A stretch of DNA of 45,498 nucleotides, taken from NCBI GenBank assembly GCA_964415885.1, contig CAYQCE010000025.1:1-45498 (forward strand), given 5' to 3'. Under the pieces are notes generated by a model that saw only the letters and a list, made by a program, of their open reading frames with translations, did no database searches and was not told the DNA's origin. This document shows positions 7,585 to 15,500 of this stretch, in pieces (the stretch's first letter is position 1; the number at the start of each line of letters is the position of its first letter). Source of the DNA: CAYQCE01 sp964415885 (GTDB lineage Bacteria > Zixibacteria > MSB-5A5 > JAABVY01 > JAHJOQ01). The position numbers and the translations under genes are program-made.

Positions 7585-8799
7585 CTATTGCTTCCGGTTC
7601 TTCTCCGCTTTGCGGTAGGCCTCTTTCATAACTCTCGCGAGTTCATCTATATTCGCCGGCTTGCGCAGATATGCAAAAGCCCCGAGCTCCTCGGCACGCT
7701 CGCGCTCTTGTTCCGAGCCGTGCCCGGTCAGGATAATCACCTCGACTTCGGGATGCTCATTCTTCACTCGCTCGAGAACCTCGATCCCGTTAATTCCGGG
7801 CATCATAAGATCGAGCACCATGACGTCGGGGATGTCTTCACCGAGCATCTCGAGTGCTTCTTCGCCGTTGTAAGCGATGGAGGATTCAAGATCTCTGGTC
7901 TGCAGTCGCTCTGAAAGTGTTTCCACGAAATCTTTCTCATCATCGACAAGCAGGAATTTCGGCGGCGGTTCTATACGCGACCATGGGTTGATCGGAGGTG
8001 GAGTGTATTTCGGACCTATGCGAACGGTGACATCAGCGACACCGGGTTGTTTCCCTGCTATGCTCTTCAGCTCTTCCTCGTTGTGCTTCTGGCGCATAAC
8101 ATACTCGTTAACCAGCACGACCACATTTCCCTGCTCAGCAAAGACGTCCACGTCATGCCCCTCCTCGACGAGCTCCTTTTCGACCTGCGCTGCGAGTACG
8201 AAATCCTCCGCCGCCTGCTTTGAGCGCTCCGTAGTCTTCACTGGTTCGCTTCGGGCGTGCTCGCAGATGCTGCTGACCGCGTCCGTAACCGACCTATCAT
8301 GCATCGGCAGCACGATATCGTAAAGGCTCTCATCGTAGGGTGCCTTCTCGAACAAAAAATTCGTGCAGCGACTCAGATCCTCATCGTACTCGTGGATCAT
8401 CTTGCGAACAGCGCCCTCGCTCTTGCCGGTCTCCTCGACGCCAACTTTGACTCGGTAGTCAAAATTCGCGATTACACAGACACGCAGGACATGTGCAATC
8501 GTGCGCGGGATCAGGTGAAACACACACCCGATAATCAGTTTGTTATCTGACCGGATTAGCTCAGCGAGGGTAAGTTTCAGATAGGCGATGCTCTTCTCAC
8601 GTTCCCGAGTGACCTTGTTCAAGAATGACTTCTGGCCCATTAGCGACTTCGTGAGCCTATCACGATCTACTCCATATCGCTCGGAAGTCATCTCGAATAT
8701 GCGATCGTCGATTCGCTCCAGTCCAAGCTTCTCCGCGACTTCTTTCGCTACTCTGTCTCCGTGACAGAATGAACCGGACAGAATACTTAAGATTGCCAA
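7585..8799 (-). CDS. Cytidylate-kinase-like / BON-like / receiver (REC) fusion protein
   Basis: A 404-residue protein with three parts. Residues 1-180 match the cytidylate-kinase-like family pattern (an opening ILSGSFCHGDRVAKEVAEKLG-type strand-loop-helix, then DDRIFEMTSERYGVD), but the P-loop lacks the classical GKST ending. Residues about 200-262 resemble a BON domain (VDVFAEQGNVVVLVNEYV...GVADVTVRIG). Residues 281-395 are a complete receiver domain with D286/D287, phospho-acceptor D330 and TGHGS/RKPAN. It may be a regulatory protein using a nucleotide-kinase fold as effector or sensor. First gene of the signalling operon. TTG 8799 is chosen because AAGGA lies 7 bases upstream; a sigma-70-like promoter lies at 8841-8869. 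Whether the kinase half is catalytic is unknown. Confidence 0.85.
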   Translation of the reverse strand: MAILSILSGSFCHGDRVAKEVAEKLGLERIDDRIFEMTSERYGVDRDRLTKSLMGQKSFLNKVTREREKSIAYLKLTLAELIRSDNKLIIGCVFHLIPRTIAHVLRVCVIANFDYRVKVGVEETGKSEGAVRKMIHEYDEDLSRCTNFLFEKAPYDESLYDIVLPMHDRSVTDAVSSICEHARSEPVKTTERSKQAAEDFVLAAQVEKELVEEGHDVDVFAEQGNVVVLVNEYVMRQKHNEEELKSIAGKQPGVADVTVRIGPKYTPPPINPWSRIEPPPKFLLVDDEKDFVETLSERLQTRDLESSIAYNGEEALEMLGEDIPDVMVLDLMMPGINGIEVLERVKNEHPEVEVIILTGHGSEQERERAEELGAFAYLRKPANIDELARVMKEAYRKAEKNRKQ

Positions 8800-8840
8800 T
8801 CGCTTGTCCTTCCAATACCAAAGGGTCCAGATTCGACAGT

Positions 8841-8869
8841 ATTCTAATCCGACAGAGATTAATCCGCAA
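8841..8869 (-). promoter_or_regulatory. Sigma-70-type promoter of the two-component operon
   Basis: On the minus strand TTGCGG (8864-8869) and TAGAAT (8841-8846) are 17 bases apart. Transcription would start near 8834, giving a leader of about 35 bases to TTG 8799. Inverted half-sites GTCCAGATT (8825-8833) and AATCTGGAC (8892-8900) bracket the promoter. Confidence 0.5.
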
Positions 8870-9131
8870 GTCTTAAAACTTATTGCGGGACAATCTGGAC
8901 AGAAGACATCTGTTATTCTTGCGAGGGGACAATCCGCGCATGTCGGAACACGAAACCCGGCATCGTGCGGTCCGATATACGGGCGTTTCCGTTCGACCTT
9001 AACGCGATCGGCTGGCTAAAGCGGAGCCAACGGGGTAGTTTGACTACTTTACGACTCCGCTATTCCGGCAGATTGAAGTCCCATCTGACGCATAGATCGA
9101 GTCATAGACGAAAATTCGCTTGTGCTGAACA
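8870..9131. other. Rest of the divergent intergenic region with a long imperfect hairpin
   Basis: This region separates the divergent signalling and CBS-SulP operons. A nested inverted repeat lies at 9020-9061: AGCGGAG pairs with CTCCGCT and inner GTAGT pairs with ACTAC around TTG. It lies upstream of the promoter proposed for the CBS gene. No gene is seen. Confidence 0.35.
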
Positions 9132-9160
9132 TTGTGATAGTGTAGTTTCCAATCTACAAT
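9132..9160 (+). promoter_or_regulatory. Sigma-70-type promoter of the CBS-SulP operon
   Basis: TTGTGA (9132-9137) and TACAAT (9155-9160) are 17 bases apart. A start near 9167 leaves a leader of about 64 bases to ATG 9231. Confidence 0.45.
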
Positions 9161-9230
9161 CCGGCTGGCATCGGCAGAGATGCTCTTGTCCGAGAATTCG
9201 ATCGCTTCCGAGTCTGGAAGGAGTTACGGC

Positions 9231-9761
9231 ATGCAAGTCTCAGCCGAAGACATCATGATTCCTCTGGACAGCTATCCTCACGTGCCACACTGGTTTTCAC
9301 TTCGTCAAGCCATAGCGGCTCTCGAGCGCTCTCAGATCGAGGCTGGAGGCCGCACAATGTTGCCGCAGTTCGTGCTCGTCTTCGACGAAAAGTATCAGCT
9401 CATAGGTGTAATCCAACGGAAAGACATCCTCAAAGGTCTCGCCCCGGATGCACTTCAGGAAACCTCCGAGCGCTCGGGCGAGCGTGATCCGTCGATCCAG
9501 AGAGATCGCAAGCCCGGTAGGTATGACGACGAGGATGTGATCGAGCATCTGCGAGAACGTATCGAGAGACCGGTCAGCGAGATCATGGGCAGGATACGGA
9601 TGACGCTGCCGCACGACGCAAGGATAGAGCGAATCATTGAGACTATGGTCAACAACGACATGAGCTTCGTACCGGTTCTCAGAGGCGGAAAAGTCGTCGG
9701 AGTCGTGAGATCGACAGATGTGCTCTACAGCATCGGCAACATCCTGACAGAAACGGATTAG
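9231..9761 (+). CDS. CBS-domain pair protein
   Basis: A 176-residue protein made of two CBS motifs: residues about 8-70 (DIMIPLDSYPHV ... LIGVIQRKDIL) and about 112-170 (VSEIMGRIRMTL ... FVPVLRGGKVVGVVRSTDVL). Between them is a charged, probably flexible segment rich in Arg, Asp and Glu. CBS pairs commonly bind adenine nucleotides and regulate a partner. The next gene, 46 bases downstream, is a SulP anion transporter, so a regulatory role for that carrier is a reasonable inference. ATG 9231 is chosen over ATG 9180 because GGAAGGAG lies 7 bases upstream of it and the domain begins right after. Confidence 0.85.
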   Translation: MQVSAEDIMIPLDSYPHVPHWFSLRQAIAALERSQIEAGGRTMLPQFVLVFDEKYQLIGVIQRKDILKGLAPDALQETSERSGERDPSIQRDRKPGRYDDEDVIEHLRERIERPVSEIMGRIRMTLPHDARIERIIETMVNNDMSFVPVLRGGKVVGVVRSTDVLYSIGNILTETD

Positions 9762-9807
9762 GCTCCGATCCGCTGGAACGCTATGTTGACGTTAAGGAGA
9801 ATAGAGA

Positions 9808-12003
9808 TTGCCTTCAGATTCCAAGCTCCTGAGATTTCTCCCATTTCTCGCCTGGTTCGAAGGATTCACATTCGACTCGTTGAGACGGGATGCTATCGGC
9901 GGCCTGACCGTCGCTCTCGTCCTGGTTCCGCAGTCGATGGCGTATGCGCAGCTTGCCGGTCTACCGCCGCATTACGGCCTGTATGCGTCCTTTCTCCCGC
10001 CCATGATTGCTGCGATGTTTGGTTCGAGCCGACAGCTTGCGACAGGTCCTGTGGCAGTCGTTTCGCTTATGACATCCACAGCCCTTCAACCTCTTGCCAC
10101 CGCAGGCAGCGAGGCGTTTGTCGCCTACGCAATCCTGCTTGCGCTAATAGTTGGAGCTTTCCAGTTCCTGCTCGGCCTCTTCCGACTCGGACTGGTCGTG
10201 AACTTCCTTTCGCATCCGGTTGTCAACGGTTTCACGAATGCGGCCGCTATTATCATTGCGACGTCACAGCTATCGAAGATATTCGGCGTCTATGTGGATA
10301 GCGCGGAACATCACTATGTGACAGTTTACAACGTCATCAAGTCCGCGCTCTATTTCACACACTGGCCGACTCTCGGTCTTGCGGCACTCGCATTCGCAGT
10401 AATGATCCTCCTTAGAAAGATCAACCCGCGAATACCAAATGTCCTGGTAGCGGTAGCGCTCACTACCGTCATCTCATGGGCGATCGGCTTCGAGCGGAAC
10501 AAAATCACCACAGTCGATCAGATAGAATCGCCGGAGGTGCACGAGATTGTCGGCGAATTCAATGCGTCGATGCATGAACTGTCGAAAGTATACGACGCAA
10601 GAGTTCAGCAGCGTTCCGAGCTTCAGCAACTCAAAAAGACAGAGGGCGAACACTCTGCAGCAGCAATCGGAGTAGAGTATCGACTTAACCTTCTGAATGC
10701 ACGCATTGACAGTCTGGAGGATATCGCACATGAGCAGCGTCAGAAGCTGCGCCAGTTTGTACTGGTTGGTATTGAGCATGGAGAGGAGTTGAGTTTCGCT
10801 CATCCAGACGCGGTGCCGCCGGGTGCCGGGATTGACGGCCGAAACTGGCGAATAAAGGTAGGGAGTTCACCGCTCGACACCGAGGCTCTTACGATGAGGG
10901 GCGGTGGAGCGGTTGTCGGCACCATCCCGCAGGGAATCCCCGGTATGAAGACTCCGAGAATCGAGCTGAACACAATTCTCAATCTCCTCCCAACTGCAAT
11001 GATTATAGCTCTGCTCGGCTTCATGGAAGCGATCTCGATTGCAAAGGCGATGGCGAGCCGGACGGGACAGCGTCTCGACCCGAATCAGGAACTCATCGGT
11101 CAGGGACTTGCCAACGTGCTCGGTTCATTCTCGCAGAGCTATGCCGTGTCGGGGTCGTTCTCGAGATCCGCTGTAAACTTCCAGGCGGGTGCGGCCACCG
11201 GTCTCTCCAGCGTATTCAGCAGCATTGTTGTGCTGATCACCCTGCTCTTTCTCACACCACTCCTGTATCATCTGCCACAGGCCGTGCTTGCGGCGATAAT
11301 AATGATGGCTGTGGTGGGATTGCTAAATATCAACGCATTCGTTCACGCCTGGAAAGCTCAGCCCGCCGATGGCATTATTGGCGTGGTTAGCTTCGTTTTC
11401 ACTCTCATGTTCGCTCCTCATCTCGACCGGGGCATAATGATAGGCGTCGTGCTCTCGCTCCTGCTCTATCTGCTGCGTAACATGAAACCGGCGATCGCGA
11501 TGCTCTCCCTGCATCCGGACGGCACTTACCGGAACCGCTCTCGTTTCGAGCTTGAACAGTGCCAGCATATCGCTGTCCTTAGATACGCCGGGTCGGTGTT
11601 TTTTGCCAACGTCAGCTATCTCGAAAACCAGGTCCTCGATCTCGTCAGATCGATGCCGAAGCTGAGACATGTGCTTATAGTCGGCAACGGTATAAACGAG
11701 CTGGATGCGTCCGGTGAGGAGGCTCTGGCCGTTCTCGTATCCCGTCTGCACGAGCAGGGAATCCGCATTTCTTTCAGCGGATTGAACGACTCCGTGCTCG
11801 ATGTCATGCGCCGTACGGGACTCCTCGCGAGAATCGGTGAAGAGAACCTGTATCGTAACGCCACTCGTGCTATCGAGTCGATCTGGGAATCTGCACACGA
11901 GAAGTCCACCGAGGATCAGTGTCCGCTAAAGGTTGTGCCTCTGAAGAGACTCTCCGTTGCCGATGAGTTCAAGACGAGCCAAGATATAAGCCCAGAGGAC
12001 TGA
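9808..12003 (+). CDS. SulP-family anion permease with STAS domain
   Basis: A 731-residue SulP/SLC26 carrier for sulfate, bicarbonate or another anion. The N-terminal signature is clear (GGLTVALVLVPQSMAYAQLAGLPPHYGLYASFLP), as are the later membrane segments (QSYAVSGSFSRSAVN). A C-terminal STAS domain lies at about 575-700 (VSYLENQVLDLV ... LDASGEEALAVLVSRL). Between about residues 240 and 370 there is an insert not usual for the family: a charged probable coiled coil (LSKVYDARVQQRSELQQL onwards) followed by a small GAGIDGRNWRIKVG segment, before the pore region resumes at GTIPQGIPG. TTG 9808 is supported by AAGGAG at 9794-9799. It follows the CBS protein in a likely operon. The substrate cannot be told from sequence. 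Confidence 0.9.
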   Translation: MPSDSKLLRFLPFLAWFEGFTFDSLRRDAIGGLTVALVLVPQSMAYAQLAGLPPHYGLYASFLPPMIAAMFGSSRQLATGPVAVVSLMTSTALQPLATAGSEAFVAYAILLALIVGAFQFLLGLFRLGLVVNFLSHPVVNGFTNAAAIIIATSQLSKIFGVYVDSAEHHYVTVYNVIKSALYFTHWPTLGLAALAFAVMILLRKINPRIPNVLVAVALTTVISWAIGFERNKITTVDQIESPEVHEIVGEFNASMHELSKVYDARVQQRSELQQLKKTEGEHSAAAIGVEYRLNLLNARIDSLEDIAHEQRQKLRQFVLVGIEHGEELSFAHPDAVPPGAGIDGRNWRIKVGSSPLDTEALTMRGGGAVVGTIPQGIPGMKTPRIELNTILNLLPTAMIIALLGFMEAISIAKAMASRTGQRLDPNQELIGQGLANVLGSFSQSYAVSGSFSRSAVNFQAGAATGLSSVFSSIVVLITLLFLTPLLYHLPQAVLAAIIMMAVVGLLNINAFVHAWKAQPADGIIGVVSFVFTLMFAPHLDRGIMIGVVLSLLLYLLRNMKPAIAMLSLHPDGTYRNRSRFELEQCQHIAVLRYAGSVFFANVSYLENQVLDLVRSMPKLRHVLIVGNGINELDASGEEALAVLVSRLHEQGIRISFSGLNDSVLDVMRRTGLLARIGEENLYRNATRAIESIWESAHEKSTEDQCPLKVVPLKRLSVADEFKTSQDISPED

Positions 12004-12189
12004 TCAAACGCATGACTCCGCTGCCGAACCCCGATTCATCCGCCCATTCCAGGTAACTCTCGACATCCTCACAGAGTCAACGCTCGAAGATTGTAGTAAG
12101 AAGCTCCCCAATATGGATATCTCTGATCAGTCAGTTTTCTCACCTGTTGCAGAAGGTGCTTCGCGAATCAAAACTAAAGGAGGAGTGAG

Positions 12190-12333
12190 ATGAAGATACA
12201 CTTGAACAAGCTCATTACTGCGAAAGCTGCATTCATGATAGCAACAATTATCGCTCAGATATCTGATCGTTTGATCAGCAAGGTAATCCGGAAGGTCACA
12301 CGCCCGGCACGCCGAGCGCAACAACTCCCCTGA
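12190..12333 (+). CDS. Small basic protein, 47 residues, unknown
   Basis: ATG 12190 to TGA 12331-12333. The ribosome site is one of the best in the window: AAGGAGG (12177-12183) followed by a 6-base spacer. The product begins MKIHLNKLITAKAAF, has a hydrophobic helix-forming stretch at about 13-24 (AAFMIATIIAQI) and ends in a very basic tail (SKVIRKVTRPARRAQQLP). It could be a small membrane-associated or nucleic-acid-binding peptide; no family is recognised. It lies downstream of the SulP gene (187 bases) on the same strand. The strong site is the main evidence; the composition alone would not carry the call. Confidence 0.5.
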   Translation: MKIHLNKLITAKAAFMIATIIAQISDRLISKVIRKVTRPARRAQQLP

Positions 12334-12498
12334 CGAAGCAACTCGGGAGTTTCCGAGGTTGCCGCTCCGGCTTCGCTCGCGCGCAATCATATCCTCATTG
12401 GGGATCTCAAACAAGCCCCGTAAGTGGATACGTCTCAGGCAAACAGAAAGGACTGGGGAGACCACCCTCGGTGTGTCGACTGCTTTTTTCAACACAGT

Positions 12499-12525
12499 GA
12501 AGGACAGGCTTTGTGCCTGTCCTTC
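12499..12525. terminator. Bidirectional hairpin between convergent genes
   Basis: An 11-bp perfect stem, GAAGGACAGGC and GCCTGTCCTTC, encloses TTTGT. It lies 25 bases past the stop of the subtilase gene and in the gap between convergent genes. There is no T-run on the 3' side in either direction, so it may protect 3' ends rather than terminate by itself. Confidence 0.45.
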
Positions 12526-12549
12526 CAATGAGAATCGTGAAGTCTGCCG

Positions 12550-15500
12550 CTACTTGAGAAGCAGCATCTTCTTCGTCTCGACCGCCTGCTCTGTCGTTAG
12601 GCGATACAGATAGACGCCGGATGCCGCGTGGGATGCCTCCCATGTCACTGAATGGTGTCCTGCGCCGTAGTACCTGTCAACGAGTGTAGTCACCTTCTGG
12701 CCCGAGATATTGAATATCTCGAGGGTAACGTGCGTACCGGCGGGCAGACTGAATGATATCTCAGTCGACGGGTTGAATGGATTCGGATGATTCTGATCGA
12801 GTGAGAACTCGGTCGGGAGTAGCTCCTTTTCCAAGCCCGCCATCGGTCCGTCACCCGTACTGAATACCCAACCGCTCTCGCATGCCTTGGTTACCTCGTT
12901 GGAGGCCGGGTCATACGTATGGGTTGAATGCGTTACGTCCGTAACTTCGAAACAGAATTCGCTTGAGGTACGAATCCATCCGGTAGTAAATGTCACCTGG
13001 CCGCTGCTGTTAGTAGTACCGTTCGCGCTTGCACCGGTCGGTCCGGACCAGACGCCGTACACGGTGGCATTCGACAAGGGACTTCCACCTGCATCGTAGA
13101 TGGTCACAGTTGCACTGCCGTAGCGCCATCTCCAGAATGAACCGTGAGATACCGCGATGTTGTGCACATGAGACAGGTCCTGACCGGCCTCATTAACCGT
13201 GATATAGTCAGTCTTGGTCTCCGTGTCCGAACCGTAGGCGTTCGTTGCTGCGAGTGACACTGTGTATGTGCCGGGGTTGTCATACGTATAGCTCGGATTT
13301 TGCGCGGATGATGTACCGACTCCATCACCGAAATCCCAGCTCCAGCTCGTCGGATTCCCGGACGACTGATCGGTGAAGTCTACCGTCAGCGGAGCAGTGC
13401 CGCTGGTCGGATCGCCGCTGAAATCAGCCGTAGGCGGAGGAGGCGTGGTCACAGTAATATAGTCGACCTTAACTTCCTCATCGGATCCGAAAGCATTGGT
13501 AACAGTCAACGATACAGTGTATGTTCCGGCGCTGTTGTAGGTATAGGTCGGATTCTGCTGCGTGGACGTCCCGGAACCATCACCGAAATCCCAGTTCCAG
13601 CTCGTCGGATTCCCTGATGACTGGTCGGTGAACGTGACCTCGAGCGGGAAGCTGCCGGATGTCGGCGAACCGGTGAAGTCTGCGACCGGCGGAGCATCCA
13701 GAGATGTCACGCTGATGTCGTCAAACGCCATACCATCGGTCGTGATGCTGTAGTTGTCATACTGCTGGAATTTGATCACAAACGTGCTCGTCAGGCTCAG
13801 CCCTGCACCGGACGCGAGTTGATCGAGATCGAGAACAATCTCCTGATAGGTTGTTGATCCGCCGGTAAGATTGTAGACCTTGCTGAAGCTGCTACCGCCG
13901 TTGTCGGAGAAGAACACGCCGTCCTGGGTGTGATCCTCATCACTAAATTCCTTCCACCAGAAAGTGAGTTCAACATCGCTCTTGCCCGCGAGGTCAACCT
14001 TCAGCCAGGCCTCGTTCTGGGCATAGTCACCGCCGTTGGTGTTGTCATCCATCGTGAGATGGTATGATCCACGAGGACTGTTGGAGCTCGTAATCTGAAT
14101 CCGCCCTTCCGAACTGCTGGTTTGTGTGAACCAGTAGGCGTCAAATGAGCCCGATTCGAACCCGGTCGAGTAGGGCAGCGTTGCGTACTCGGATGGTGCC
14201 TCGGATACCGTGATGTAGTTCGTCTTTGTTTCGATATCATTACCACAGCTATTGGCAGCTGTCAACGCTACGGTGTAGGTCCCCGGAGTGTCATACGTGT
14301 AACTCGGGTTCTGCTGCGTTGAGGAACCGAAGCCGTCACCGAAATCCCACGACCACGACGTTGCACCGGTCGACTGGTCGGAGAAATCGACAGTCAGGGG
14401 TGCATATCCCGATGTCGGTGAACCGGTGAAGTTTGCCACCGGCGCTGTGCAGGTCACAGTTATATAGTCTGTCTTGACTTCATCATCCGAGCCGCAGGAG
14501 TTGGTTGCGGTCAGAGTTACGGTGAAAGTGCCCGGCGCATCATAGGTGTAACTCGGATTCTGTTGCGTTGAGGTTCCTGAGCCATCGCCAAAGTCCCAAC
14601 TCCAACTCGTGGCATTGCTCGACTGATCCGTGAAATCGACAGTCAGCGGAGCGTCGCCCGATGTCGGACTGCCTGTGAATGCTGCGGTCGGGGCTATGCA
14701 CGGATCGACTGTGATATAGTCGACCTTCTCTTCGACATCACTGCCGCAGGAGTTGTTCGCGGTGAGTGTGACGGTATACGTGCCCGCACTCTTATATGTA
14801 TAGCTCGGGTTTTGCTGCGTCGAGGTTCCTGCGCCATCGCCGAAGTCCCAACTCCAACTCGTGGCATTGCTCGACTGGTCGGTGAAATCGACCGTAAGCG
14901 GCTCGGTGCCGGATGTCGGCGAGCCGGTGAACGCCGCTGTCGGAAGCGGGTTGACCGTTATGTAGCTCGTCTTGGTTTCGGTGTCATCGCAGCCCTGTCC
15001 ACTGCTGGAGACTGTGAGTGATACCGAGTAGGTGCCCGGACCATTGTATGTGTGATTCGGATTCTGCGAGTTCGATGATCCGCCGTCTCCGAATGTCCAC
15101 GACCAGCCGTCGATTCCGCTTCCGCTCGAGAGATCGGTAAAGCTGACAGTCAGTGGTTCGCAACCGGAGGTCGGTGAACCGGAGAAATCGGCAGCGAGAT
15201 CGCATCCGCCGCCCGCAGCCTGCAGACACTTGTAGGCATCCACGATGCCTGCGCCGAGATCGAGACTGCCCCCGTAAGGGTTAGTGTTTGCCGGGTCTGT
15301 AATGATATTGATCTTATCGGTTGCGCTGAGAGACGGATTATACGACTCGAGCAGACCAACGACTCCGGCCACATGCGGGCAGGACATGGACGTTCCATCC
15401 ATTGCGGCGATATAGTCTCCACCGGGATCGGCGGGATCTGTTATCGTGCTAACCACATCGACACCCGGGGCCGCAATATCCACCCAACTGCCATAATTCG

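Noticed and set aside
13195..15206. Regular about 250-base repeats considered as a CRISPR-like or satellite array
   Set aside because: The units are protein-coding PKD domains in one frame; unit length and lack of short repeat/spacer alternation exclude CRISPR.
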